Part shown: in pieces, positions 1-7,846 of the stretch
Numbering within the stretch: the first letter of the stretch is position 1
How the letters are laid out: each line of letters begins with the position of its first letter
Assembly (NCBI GenBank): GCA_910587905.1
Contig: CAJUOF010000361.1
Coordinates: forward strand, 1-20,225
Length of the DNA: 20,225 bases
Reading direction: 5' to 3'
Source of the DNA: an uncultured Lachnospiraceae bacterium
Lineage (GTDB): Bacteria > Bacillota_A > Clostridia > Lachnospirales > Lachnospiraceae
Position numbers and translations under genes: made by a program
Notes under the pieces: model-generated
The model's database searches: none
What the model was told of the DNA's origin: nothing
The model's input: only the letters and a program-made list of their open reading frames with translations

Positions 1-241
1 CCCCTGTGGACCAGGGAGAGCTTCGGGTTCGGTTCCACGCCCCCAGCTCCAGCCAGTCGACGCCTTCCTCCTTCAGGCAGTCCTCCACCCGTGAAAGCAG
101 CCCGGAACGTTTCACGCTGCCCCCGCCATACACGATCAGCACCCGGCGGCCTCCGCATTTTTTGATCTCCCGCCCCACCCGGCACTCCGTTCCCGCCCCG
201 AAAATAATCCTTGTCTCACATTTGAATTCAAAACTGTTCAA
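1..241 (-). pseudogene. Iron-containing alcohol dehydrogenase, N-terminal fragment with a frame break
   Basis: The translation from a TTG at 241 begins NSFEFKCETRIIFGAGTE and continues with VLIVYGGGSVKRSGLL. This is the N-terminus of butanol-dehydrogenase-type iron-containing alcohol dehydrogenases (NAD(P)H-dependent aldehyde/alcohol interconversion). After the residues WLELG the frame becomes nonsense (AWNRTRSS). Reading one base over restores the family motif GVEPNPKLSLVHR to the window edge. The break lies in a run of five G (minus strand, 44 to 40) where six would keep the frame. It could be a real frameshift or a homopolymer assembly error. The TTG start overlaps the TGA of the upstream gene (TTGA) and follows a GGAGGGAG ribosome binding site, so it is translationally coupled. 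The catalytic domain lies outside the window. Family is confident; whether the gene is functional is open. Confidence 0.7.
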
Positions 242-672
242 ACTTCTCCCTCCCCCTCTGTGATAACGATCCTGTCCGCCCTGATCTCCGCCTGTCCGGC
301 ATTGGCAAGCAGGGCGTATTCTTCCTCCGACACCGTATAGACCGGCATCCATTTCCCGTAGAGCTTTTCGCTGATCACCGAGCCCATGCAGAGCAGCGGT
401 TCCGCATATACGCAGATGACGGCCGCCGGCATCGTCCCGACCCGGATCATCTCCAGCAGAATCCCGGAGGTCGAGCAGGAACCGGCAGCCCTTGGCAAGA
501 CCAGCATCTTTCCCGTGATGAGACAACCGCATAAGTTGTGCCTTCGATCAATCACGCACCCGCTGTGGGCGTCGACGCCTCCCCAAAAGCTCAGGGCCGT
601 GGTTCCGTAAAGGACCTCCCCCGATGCGTCACCGGCGATGACCGTCCTCGCCGACGTAAGTTCTCTCTTCAT
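238..672 (-). CDS. Aconitase X small (swivelling-domain, DUF126) subunit
   Basis: This 144-residue protein matches the swivelling-domain partner of aconitase X. Visible elements are GDASGEVL near the N-terminus, then SFWGGVDAHSG, and the loop LPRAAGSCSTSG around residues 60 to 71, which corresponds to the family's serine-containing substrate loop. The ATG at 672 overlaps the TGA of the large-subunit gene (ATGA), so the two are translationally coupled and probably made one to one. An in-frame start further upstream (810) would read through the end of the large subunit and is rejected. Characterised bacterial two-part aconitase X enzymes include cis-3-hydroxy-L-proline dehydratase, and archaeal ones act on mevalonate 5-phosphate. 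The amino-acid operon favours the former, which is inference. Confidence 0.85.
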   Translation of the reverse strand: MKRELTSARTVIAGDASGEVLYGTTALSFWGGVDAHSGCVIDRRHNLCGCLITGKMLVLPRAAGSCSTSGILLEMIRVGTMPAAVICVYAEPLLCMGSVISEKLYGKWMPVYTVSEEEYALLANAGQAEIRADRIVITEGEGEV

Positions 673-1931
673 CTCTGATCCACCAGCCTTCCCGCCGCCA
701 TCGTCTCCACGCAGGTCCTCATGTCCCGAAAATAGACATTCGCATTCAGGTTCCCCGGAGCGTAATGGGCCATTTTCCCGGAATTCACCACCACGTTCCG
801 AAAGCCCCACATGTCCATGGGCTGGTTCATGATGCAGGAATCCCGCATGATCTTGATTCCGGCCCGCTCCGCTTTTTTCACCATGCCGATGCGGGACAGC
901 AGGCGGTACACTGCGTCGCTGGTCTGAAACCAGGCCCGAAGCCCGCCCGAAACCCGCCGCTCCCCCAGAAGGTCCATGGCACGGCAGAATTCCCCGAAGG
1001 ACAGATGGGGGCAGCCAAGGACCACCAGGTCCACCGGGACATCCTCCGCCGTCCCGCCGTCCTCCGACAGGCCACGGAAGGTTTCCTCCAAAAGCGCATC
1101 CGTCACCGTCACCGTCTCCTTCACCTCCCTGCCTCCGGTCGCCGTCCGAAGGTCAGGGGCCTCCGGCGTCGTCCCGACCACGTGGAAAAGGCCCACCGGG
1201 CCGGAAGCGGCCGAGGCCGCACTGAGGGCCTTCAACTCTTCCTGGGTGATCCGCCTCCCAAATCCATCCACCACCGGAACCAGATTTCCGGCGGTGGCGC
1301 CGATCAGATAGCCGAGAGCCGCAAAGCCGGAAGTGTCCTCCAGGCGCTTTGAGGTAAGCCCCCGCACGTCATACAGCTTCGTCCCGTAACGGTTCTCCTT
1401 CAGGTAAAGCCCCATGGCCGGAACCCGCCCGGTCAGGGCGCAGCAGATGTCGACCAGGTCCCCCGTCCGCTCCGTCCGGGCGCCGAAAACGGAGTTGCAG
1501 AAATTCACCACGTTGGATTCCGCAAAGGCCACGCACTCCCCGAAGGCGGGAATGTTGCAGCACTGGTAGGAAGCGCAGGTCCAGGAGGGAATACATCCCA
1601 TCTGGTAACAGGCCGCCTCCATCCGCCTGCATTTTTCCGTAAAATCCTCCGGATTTCCAAAATCCTTTCCGCAGAACCCGTCGCAGGAGGCGATATTCAG
1701 GCTGGTCGGCACCGCCACCCTTCCTCCCTGGGAGGCCAGCAGCTCCATGAATTCCAATCCCCCGTCCCACACGGCCGTGTAGGAACAGCCGTCCAGATGG
1801 GCACGAGAAATCTCCAGAAGCTCCGCCGCACCGTAAAGCTCCCCCATCCTGCAGACGATCTCCATGGCCGTCTGTTTTGCTTTTCCCTGGGCTCCGGATA
1901 AAAGCCCCCGTTCATATTCCGTCAGTTTCAC
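669..1931 (-). CDS. Aconitase X large (catalytic, DUF521) subunit, possible cis-3-hydroxy-L-proline dehydratase
   Basis: The protein has 420 residues, the usual size of the separate catalytic subunit. It carries the family blocks: PTSLNIASCDG (about 75 to 85), TCASYQCCNIPAFGE followed by AESNVVNFCNSVFGARTERTGD in the middle, LGCPHLSFGEF in the C-terminal half, and RDSC plus NSGKMAHYAPG near the end. The Cys residues in these blocks are the expected iron or Fe-S ligands. Aconitase X enzymes catalyse dehydration; several bacterial ones convert cis-3-hydroxy-L-proline to 1-pyrroline-2-carboxylate. Start is a GTG at 1931 with a GGGAGGGG ribosome binding site, 21 bases after livF. Placement behind a LIV-type importer and hydroxyproline-type redox genes supports an amino-acid substrate. 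No pyrroline-2-carboxylate reductase is visible in this window, so the specific substrate is inference. Confidence 0.88.
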   Translation of the reverse strand: MKLTEYERGLLSGAQGKAKQTAMEIVCRMGELYGAAELLEISRAHLDGCSYTAVWDGGLEFMELLASQGGRVAVPTSLNIASCDGFCGKDFGNPEDFTEKCRRMEAACYQMGCIPSWTCASYQCCNIPAFGECVAFAESNVVNFCNSVFGARTERTGDLVDICCALTGRVPAMGLYLKENRYGTKLYDVRGLTSKRLEDTSGFAALGYLIGATAGNLVPVVDGFGRRITQEELKALSAASAASGPVGLFHVVGTTPEAPDLRTATGGREVKETVTVTDALLEETFRGLSEDGGTAEDVPVDLVVLGCPHLSFGEFCRAMDLLGERRVSGGLRAWFQTSDAVYRLLSRIGMVKKAERAGIKIMRDSCIMNQPMDMWGFRNVVVNSGKMAHYAPGNLNANVYFRDMRTCVETMAAGRLVDQR

Positions 1932-1952
1932 CGGAGCGTTCCCCTCCCTTCT

Positions 1953-2660
1953 TTAAAGGCCCAGATACGCTTTCTGCACGTCCTCGTTTTCCAGCATTTC
2001 CTTTCCGGTGCCACTCGCCGCAATCACGCCGTTCTCCAGCACGTATGCCCGGTTGCAGATGCCGAGGGACATCATGGCGTTCTGCTCCACCAGAAGAACC
2101 GGGATCCCCTCCTCCCGGATCCTCACGCAGGTCTCCGCCACCACGTCCACGTTCATGGGGGAAAGCCCCAGGGACGGCTCGTCCAGAAGCATCATGGAGG
2201 GATTGGACATGAGCCCCCTGGCGATGGCGAGCATCTGCTGCTGGCCGCCGGAAAGGGTCCCGCCCTGCTGTTTATACCGCTCCTTTAGAATCGGAAACAT
2301 CTCGTAAACCTTCTCCTCGTTCTCGGCAAATCTCGCCTTGTCCTTATGGTGAAGATAGGCCCCCATCTCCAGGTTCTCCCTCACGGTCAATGTCGCAAAA
2401 ATCCGGCGTCCCTCCGGGCACAGACACAGGCCCGATTTCACGATCTTGTCCGTCGGCATGTCGCTGATGTCCGTTCCGTCAAAAGTGATCGCCCCCGAAA
2501 TCTGCCGGACCAGGTTCATGATGGTTTTCTGGACCGTGCTTTTCCCGGCACCGTTGTTTCCGATCAGCGCCACGATCTCGTCCTTCTCCACGTGGAGGGA
2601 CACCTTGTCAAGGGCCCGCACCGCACCGTAAGAGACCGAAATATTTTCAATGTTTAACAA
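1953..2660 (-). CDS. livF: LIV-type ABC transporter ATP-binding protein LivF
   Basis: This 235-residue protein is one of the two cytoplasmic ATPases of a branched-chain (HAAT-family) amino-acid importer. Walker A is GNNGAGKS (34 to 41), the ABC signature is LSGGQ (136 to 140), Walker B is MLLDEP (157 to 162), and the C-terminus AYLGL is typical of LivF. The start is a TTG at 2660 (LNIENISVSYG), preceded by GGAGGGAG. The gene overlaps the end of livG by 14 bases. The neighbours provide the other four importer parts. Given the operon, the cargo may be hydroxyproline or a related imino acid rather than leucine; the sequence does not show the substrate. Confidence 0.95.
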   Translation of the reverse strand: MLNIENISVSYGAVRALDKVSLHVEKDEIVALIGNNGAGKSTVQKTIMNLVRQISGAITFDGTDISDMPTDKIVKSGLCLCPEGRRIFATLTVRENLEMGAYLHHKDKARFAENEEKVYEMFPILKERYKQQGGTLSGGQQQMLAIARGLMSNPSMMLLDEPSLGLSPMNVDVVAETCVRIREEGIPVLLVEQNAMMSLGICNRAYVLENGVIAASGTGKEMLENEDVQKAYLGL

Positions 2661-3441
2661 AGCGCTCCCTCCTTCCCTGAGAAGAACCGAGGTAAGCCTC
2701 GATCACCTTTTCATCCGTCCGCACCACCTGGGGAGTTCCCTCGCAGATCTTCTCCCCCTGATTTAAGACCACGATTCTGTCACAAAGATTCATGACCACC
2801 TTCATATCGTGCTCAATGATCAGCACAGTGATCTTAAGCTCCTCCCTGATCCGCTGCACCAGCACCTGGAGCGCATCCTTCTCAATCTCATTCATGCCGG
2901 CCGCCGGCTCGTCCAGGAGAATCACCTTCGGTTCCGTGGCCAGCGCCCTCGCAATCTCCAGGGACCGCTGCTCCCCGTAGGGAAGATTTCTGGCAAACAG
3001 GCTGCTCTTCTCCCACAGTCCCACGAACTCCAGGTACGAGAGGGCCGACTCCCGGCACTCCTTCTCCTCTTTCCTGCCCCCCGGCGTACAGAAGATCGTG
3101 GGAAGCAGCCAGTTTTTCGTGCGGCAATGCCTGCCGGCCATGACGTTCTCCGCCGCAGAACAGTTGGCAAAGAGCTTGATATTCTGGAAGGTCCTCGCCA
3201 TACCCATCTCCACCCGCTTGTGGGTCGGCAGCGCATTGACGTTTTTCCCGAACATCAGCACCTCCCCCTCCGTGGGCGGGAACACGCCCGCCATGCAGTT
3301 GAACATGGTGGTCTTCCCGGCCCCGTTGGGTCCGATCATTCCGAGGATTTCCCCCTCCTTCACCGCAAAAGACACGTCCGTGAGGGCCTTCACGCCCCCG
3401 AAAAATTTGCTCACGTTTTTCGCCTCTAACAACACGGCCAT
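2647..3441 (-). CDS. livG: LIV-type ABC transporter ATP-binding protein LivG
   Basis: The second ATPase of the importer, 264 residues. It has Walker A GPNGAGKTT (37 to 45), Q-loop region TFQNIKLF (84 to 91), a variant signature LPYGEQR (153 to 159), Walker B VILLDEP (173 to 179) with the LivG-typical PAAGMN, and a switch histidine in IIEHDMK (H211). The ATG at 3441 directly follows the TAA of livM with no spacer, so translation is probably coupled. The last residues (SSQGRRERFVKH) form a short basic tail overlapping livF. It pairs with LivF to power the LivH/LivM channel. Confidence 0.95.
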   Translation of the reverse strand: MAVLLEAKNVSKFFGGVKALTDVSFAVKEGEILGMIGPNGAGKTTMFNCMAGVFPPTEGEVLMFGKNVNALPTHKRVEMGMARTFQNIKLFANCSAAENVMAGRHCRTKNWLLPTIFCTPGGRKEEKECRESALSYLEFVGLWEKSSLFARNLPYGEQRSLEIARALATEPKVILLDEPAAGMNEIEKDALQVLVQRIREELKITVLIIEHDMKVVMNLCDRIVVLNQGEKICEGTPQVVRTDEKVIEAYLGSSQGRRERFVKH

Positions 3442-4446
3442 TTATTCCACCCCCTTCCTGGAGTGCTTCCCCCTCTCGATTCTCCGGCGGATCGTCGTCC
3501 AGATCGAGGTTCCGCCGATCTGGAAGGAGCCCATGATGCCCTGAGGCCGGAAAATCATACAGACCACCAGCAAAAGGCCGTAAATCAGCATGCGCCAGTC
3601 GCCGATGAAGCGAAGGACCTCCGGCAGCAGCGTCAGGAGGCAGGCACCGATCACCGGTCCCATGGTCGTGCCCATTCCCCCGAGGACCACCATGATGAAG
3701 ATGTTGACCGAAATCTGGAAGGTGTACTGGTCCGGCGCCACAAAAGAAATATAGTGGGCATACACGGAACCCATCAGCCCTGCCGTGAAACAGCCCACGC
3801 CGAAGGCCAGCATCTTGTAGCTTCTCACGTTGATACCGATGGCCATGGCCGCCCGGTCGTCCTCCCGGATGGCGATCAGGGCGCGCCCGATCCTGGTGTG
3901 GGCGATCCGGTACACGATGAAAATGATCAGCAGGGCGATGACCAGGGCCAGGTAATAGAACTGGACCTTCCCAAAGCTCTGTCCGAACCACTTGGGTTTG
4001 GGGATCGCCGTGATTCCCATGGCCCCGTTGGTCAGCCATTGCTCGTTCAACTCGATTAGGCGGACGATCTGCCCAAAGCCCAGGGTCACGATGGCCAGAT
4101 AATCCCCTCGAAGCCGCAGGGACGGCCAGGCGATCAGCAGGCCGAAAAGCGCCGCAATAAAGCCGGAGCAGACAAAGCCCGTCCAGATGGGAAGCCCGAA
4201 TTTCCCCACGAGGATCGCCGTCGTGTAGGCGCCCATCCCGAAAAATGCCGCATGGCACAGGGTGAAGAGCCCCGTATACCCCAGAATCAGGTTCATGGAG
4301 GTCGCCAGCCCCACGTAAATGGCACACAGGACAAGCAGATGCACGTTGTAGGCTTTCGTAATGAAAAGCGGGGCCGTCAGGGCGAAGAGCAGGACGAGAA
4401 TCCCAAAAAGCTTTTCTTTCTTTATGTTTTTCAGTTTTTCTTTCAT
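3442..4446 (-). CDS. livM: LIV-type ABC transporter permease LivM
   Basis: This membrane permease of 334 residues from the ATG at 4446 has many hydrophobic segments. The family block NLILGYTGLFTLCHAAFFGMGAY is near the N-terminus, and LRGDYLAIVTLGFGQIVRL and RIGRALIAIREDDRAAMAIG lie in the cytoplasmic coupling region. A GTG at 4464, overlapping the livH stop, would add six residues (MKGDGN). I prefer the ATG because AAGGGGGA sits at good spacing before it. The C-terminus GIMGSFQIGGTS is usual for the family. LivM forms the translocation channel with LivH. Confidence 0.94.
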   Translation of the reverse strand: MKEKLKNIKKEKLFGILVLLFALTAPLFITKAYNVHLLVLCAIYVGLATSMNLILGYTGLFTLCHAAFFGMGAYTTAILVGKFGLPIWTGFVCSGFIAALFGLLIAWPSLRLRGDYLAIVTLGFGQIVRLIELNEQWLTNGAMGITAIPKPKWFGQSFGKVQFYYLALVIALLIIFIVYRIAHTRIGRALIAIREDDRAAMAIGINVRSYKMLAFGVGCFTAGLMGSVYAHYISFVAPDQYTFQISVNIFIMVVLGGMGTTMGPVIGACLLTLLPEVLRFIGDWRMLIYGLLLVVCMIFRPQGIMGSFQIGGTSIWTTIRRRIERGKHSRKGVE

Positions 4447-4460
4447 GTTCCCGTCCCCCT

Positions 4461-5333
4461 TCACTTCTTTTCCCGCCTGCCCATGATGCCGGTAGGCTTG
4501 ATGAGCAGAACAAGAATCAGGACCACGAATGCAATTGCGTCCCGATAGCTGGACGAGAGGTAGGCGGCCCCAAGAGATTCCACGATGCCGATCAGCACGC
4601 CGCCGATCATGGCACCCGGAATATTTCCGATACCTCCTAAAATTGCAGATGCAAACGCCTTGTTTCCGACGGAAATGCTCATCGTGGGATAAACGGCGTC
4701 GTAGGTTGCCGCAACCAGGAATCCTCCCACGGCCGCCAGGGCGGAGCCGATCATGAAGGTCTGCGAGATCACCCGGTTTGTGTTGATTCCCATCAGGGAA
4801 GCCGCCTCCCGGTCCTGTGCCGTGGCACGGAGCGCCTTGCCGGACCTGGTCTTCTTTAAATAAAACTGCAGCGCAGCCATCATGCAGACCGCAACCACGA
4901 TGGTGAGCATCTGCAGATTGGTGATATACGCATTATCCGTGATGTAATACTGCTTGACCTCAAAGGATAAGTGGCCCCGCATGCTCCTGGTCTGGGAGCC
5001 GAAGATCAGCTGCGCCGCAATCTGCAAGGCCGTAGAGACACCGAGAGCCGATGCCATGGCCGCCAGCCTGGAGCTCCCCCTGAGCGCCCGGTATGCGACA
5101 AACTCAATGACCGCCCCCATGACGGCGCAGCAGACCATGGCGAGGATCACGCTCAGTACCACCGGAACACCGGATGACAAAAAGACCAGACAAAAATATG
5201 CGCCGAACATCATGACGTCGGCATGGGCGAAGTTTACAAAAAACAAGACCCCGTAGACCATGCTGTAGCCGAGGGCAACCAGCGCAAAAATCGTTCCCAA
5301 TGTCAGGCCGTTGATCAATTGCTGTGAGAACAC
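4461..5333 (-). CDS. livH: LIV-type ABC transporter permease LivH
   Basis: This permease of about 290 residues carries FSQQLINGLTLGTIFALVAL and GYSMVYGVLFFVNFAHADVM at the N-terminus, the classic LivH signature. A coupling-loop block KALRATAQDREAASLMGIN follows, and it ends LIKPTGIMGRREKK. I chose the GTG at 5333: it has GAGG eight to nine bases upstream, and the resulting N-terminus (M)FSQQLINGL matches family starts. An ATG at 5360 lies directly against a GC-rich hairpin and lacks a ribosome binding site, so it is less likely. The hairpin upstream may reduce permease expression relative to the binding protein. Confidence 0.93.
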   Translation of the reverse strand: MFSQQLINGLTLGTIFALVALGYSMVYGVLFFVNFAHADVMMFGAYFCLVFLSSGVPVVLSVILAMVCCAVMGAVIEFVAYRALRGSSRLAAMASALGVSTALQIAAQLIFGSQTRSMRGHLSFEVKQYYITDNAYITNLQMLTIVVAVCMMAALQFYLKKTRSGKALRATAQDREAASLMGINTNRVISQTFMIGSALAAVGGFLVAATYDAVYPTMSISVGNKAFASAILGGIGNIPGAMIGGVLIGIVESLGAAYLSSSYRDAIAFVVLILVLLIKPTGIMGRREKK

Positions 5334-5364
5334 CCAATACACCTCTTTTCCGTTTAACATAAAG

Positions 5365-5388
5365 GGGGCTGCCGCATGCGGCAGCCCC
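5365..5388 (-). promoter_or_regulatory. Perfect 24-bp palindrome (hairpin) between livK and livH
   Basis: The 24 bases form a perfect GC-rich inverted repeat (arms GGGGCTGCCGC / GCGGCAGCCCC around a central AT). In transcription direction only CTTT follows, so it is a weak terminator at best. It starts 11 bases after the livK stop. Hairpins at this position in binding-protein operons are known to protect the 3' end of the binding-protein mRNA or partly stop transcription, giving more binding protein than permease. The palindrome is certain; the function is inferred. Confidence 0.7.
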
Positions 5389-5399
5389 ACAGCAGTTAT

Positions 5400-6641
5400 T
5401 TAATCAATCAATTCGAATTTTCCGTCCTTCACCATGCAGCGCATCAGGGGAATGTTGACGTCGCCGTTCTCGTCGAAGGTGCAGTCGCCGATCACGCCCT
5501 GGTATTTCATGGTGGACATGTAATCCCGGATCGCCGTCCGGTCCGTGCCGGCATTCTCGATGGCCTCCAGAACGATCTTGGCCGCATCATAGCCCTCCGC
5601 CTGGAAGATGGAAGGATTCTCGTCCTTTCCGGTATACTCCTTAAATGCGGCGATGAAGCCCTGCACCTTCTCGGAGGTGTCCGTCTCGTGGAAGGACGTG
5701 AGCACCGTGGTTCCGTCACAGGCCGCTCCGCCCACCTCGATGAATGCCTGGGTGAACAGGCCGTCCGTGGCGTAGCGGGGCAGGTCAAGGCCCGCATCCT
5801 TCATCTGCTTCATGAACAGGCCGGACTCATTGTAATCCACGCCCATGATGATCGCATCTGCTCCGGAAGCCTTGATGTTGGCAATGGAGGTGGAGAAGTC
5901 CGTCTGCTCGCCGGTCAGGATCGTCTCCACGGCCACCACCTCACAGTCCGCCTTCTCGATGGTCTCCGTCGCCACCTGGAGGACGCCCAGGCCGTAGTCA
6001 TTGTTTTCGTGGCAGATGGCAAACTTCGTGTGCCCGTCGTCGATGGCTCCCTGTGCGCACTGGGAAGCCAGAATGGTGTCGGAATCCTTGATGCGGAAAA
6101 TGTACTCGCCCGCATCCGTCACGGAAGGGGAGGAGGAGTCGGGAGAGATCGTCACAAGGCCCGCATCCTCGTAAATGGGCGCCCCCGCCAACGTACAGGA
6201 GGACTTCAAGTTTCCGATCACCGCCACGACCTCCTCGTCCGACACGAACATGTTCGCCACATTGGCCGCCTGGTTCGGCTCCCCCTGGTCGTCCTGCGCA
6301 TCAATCACGACTTCCTTGCCGTCGATGCCTCCGGCCGCATTGACCTCGTCCACGGCCATCTGGATTCCCTGGAGGATCATCTCCCCGTTGAGGGCCACGG
6401 AGCCGGTCAGCGGCAGGGCGCAGCCGATCTTGATGGTCCCGTCAAACTCCCCGGAAGCGGCCGCCTTCGTCCCTCCGTCGTCCGTCTGATTCGTAACCCC
6501 TTTCGTCCCGGCCTCTGTCTCCGTCTCAGTTCCCGCCTTGGTCGCAGACGCCCCCTCGGTCTCCTTCTTGTCGGAGCCGCATGCCACAAGCCCCACCGCC
6601 ATCGCTGCCGCCAGTAACATCGCCAATACCTTCTTCTTCAT
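5400..6641 (-). CDS. livK: LIV-type ABC transporter substrate-binding lipoprotein LivK
   Basis: The protein has 413 residues from the ATG at 6641. A signal peptide MKKKVLAMLLAAAMAVGLVAC ends in the lipobox LVAC, so Cys21 would be lipidated and the protein anchored outside the membrane. A Thr/Glu/Gly-rich linker (about 25 to 65) precedes the periplasmic-binding-protein type 1 fold: IKIGCALPLTGSVALNGEM, GGIDGKEVVIDAQDDQGEP, VAVIGNLKSSCTLAGAPIY, and a C-terminal AEGYDAAKIVLEAIENAG. An in-frame ATG at 6686 overlapping the preceding stop would put a basic extension before the signal peptide. The 6641 start has AAGGAGAG and is preferred. It determines the importer's substrate, which cannot be read from sequence alone. 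Confidence 0.95.
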   Translation of the reverse strand: MKKKVLAMLLAAAMAVGLVACGSDKKETEGASATKAGTETETEAGTKGVTNQTDDGGTKAAASGEFDGTIKIGCALPLTGSVALNGEMILQGIQMAVDEVNAAGGIDGKEVVIDAQDDQGEPNQAANVANMFVSDEEVVAVIGNLKSSCTLAGAPIYEDAGLVTISPDSSSPSVTDAGEYIFRIKDSDTILASQCAQGAIDDGHTKFAICHENNDYGLGVLQVATETIEKADCEVVAVETILTGEQTDFSTSIANIKASGADAIIMGVDYNESGLFMKQMKDAGLDLPRYATDGLFTQAFIEVGGAACDGTTVLTSFHETDTSEKVQGFIAAFKEYTGKDENPSIFQAEGYDAAKIVLEAIENAGTDRTAIRDYMSTMKYQGVIGDCTFDENGDVNIPLMRCMVKDGKFELID

Positions 6642-6682
6642 CTTCTCTCTCCTTTTCCTGTTTTTTAGTTTTCTAAAAAAAT

Positions 6683-7846
6683 TCATTGTAAAAATCGCCT
6701 GAAACTCAAGGGTGCCATGTCAAACTCCGTCTTCTTCCCGGCGATCAGTTGTGACATGAGAAGCCCCGTAATGGCCGACATCCCGACACCGTCCCCCTCA
6801 TGTCCCGCCGCAATGTAGTACCCGGGAATCTCCGTATCGGAAACGATGGGCATATGATCCGGAGTAAAGGGACGGATTCCCGCATAGGCCCGGATCACCT
6901 TGATATGCTCCATCACCGGGAAAAACCGGATTCCCCTCTGGGCGATGGCCCGCATCACGTCGATCTCCGCATGCAGATCTTCCGTGAAATAACGGCTTGA
7001 GCCGAGAAGGAAATTGTCGCCGCCCGTCGGCTCATAGACGAGGGCCACCCCGTATTTCTCCATGTCCTCCGTGACCGGCCGCTTGTACTCCCCTCCGTTT
7101 TGGAATTTTGCCATCATGTAGCCAAACTCCATCACCTTCTGCCTCGCCACCTTGAAGGACTGCTCGGAGACAAGAATCTGTCCCTGCCTGGCCCGGATCG
7201 GAATCGCAAGGCCCACCATCCTTCCCAGCTCCGGCGCCCGCACGCCCCCGCAGTTCACCACCACGTCCGCCCGGATCTCGCCGGCCTGCGTGCGAATGAC
7301 AAATCCCCCATTCTCACACCGGATCCCCGTGACCGCATTGTGCAAAGAAAGCGTTCCTCCGAGCCTTTTCAGGCCGTCCGCCAGCCCGTAGCACAGCCCC
7401 ATGGGATAGAGGCAGCCGTCGTCGTCAAACCACATGCCCCCCGGCAGATCGTCCGCCACATAGGGTTCCCGTTCTTTTAACTCTTTCCGGTCCATCATGT
7501 GGCAGCGGATGCCCGTGTCCGTAAAACGCCGGCACAGCCCCTTCCCCATCTCCATTTCCAGTTCATTTTCCATCACCAGCATGGAGCCCCTGCGTTCCCA
7601 CTCAAAATCGTAATCCAATTCTCTGCTCAATTCATCCAAAAGCTCCTGGCTGCGTGCCGTCAGCCCCGCATCGTATCCCGGCTCCTTGTCGCTGACGAGG
7701 ACGTTCCCGTCACACCGGCTGGAGGTATGATCCGCAATGTCCCCCGCATCGATCAAAGTCACCTCCGCTCCCTCTTTTGCGTTGTAGTAGGCCACGGAAC
7801 AGCCGATCACGCCCGCGCCGATCACCGCAATCTTCTTTCTACTCAT
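6683..7846 (-). CDS. DAO-family FAD-dependent oxidoreductase, catalytic subunit of a D-amino/imino-acid dehydrogenase
   Basis: This 387-residue flavoprotein belongs to the D-amino-acid oxidase/glycine oxidase fold (HcnC, SoxB-like). The N-terminal dinucleotide site is KIAVIGAGVIGCSVAYYNAK (GxGxxG at residues 10 to 15). Later blocks are PIRARQGQILVSE, RAYAGIRPFTPDHMPIVS and AAGHEGDGVGMSAITGLLMSQ, all usual for the family. The ATG at 7846 overlaps the preceding stop by eight bases; an in-frame start at 7924 lies inside the upstream gene and is rejected. In the Hcn/D-hydroxyproline dehydrogenase type of complex this subunit oxidises the amine and passes electrons to the partner proteins encoded just upstream. 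cis-4-hydroxy-D-proline or D-proline is the likely substrate from the adjacent epimerase; this is inference. Confidence 0.88.
   Translation of the reverse strand: MSRKKIAVIGAGVIGCSVAYYNAKEGAEVTLIDAGDIADHTSSRCDGNVLVSDKEPGYDAGLTARSQELLDELSRELDYDFEWERRGSMLVMENELEMEMGKGLCRRFTDTGIRCHMMDRKELKEREPYVADDLPGGMWFDDDGCLYPMGLCYGLADGLKRLGGTLSLHNAVTGIRCENGGFVIRTQAGEIRADVVVNCGGVRAPELGRMVGLAIPIRARQGQILVSEQSFKVARQKVMEFGYMMAKFQNGGEYKRPVTEDMEKYGVALVYEPTGGDNFLLGSSRYFTEDLHAEIDVMRAIAQRGIRFFPVMEHIKVIRAYAGIRPFTPDHMPIVSDTEIPGYYIAAGHEGDGVGMSAITGLLMSQLIAGKKTEFDMAPLSFRRFLQ

Noticed and set aside
2888..4513. 541-codon open frame on the minus strand across livM and livG
   Set aside because: It overlaps two clearly recognisable transporter genes in another frame, and its translation is rich in Arg, Gly and Pro with no family motif. 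It is a GC-rich shadow.
5376..6617. 413-codon open frame on the plus strand opposite livK
   Set aside because: It is antisense to an intact lipoprotein gene, has no ribosome binding site, and its His/Arg/Leu-rich translation matches a codon-mirror artefact.
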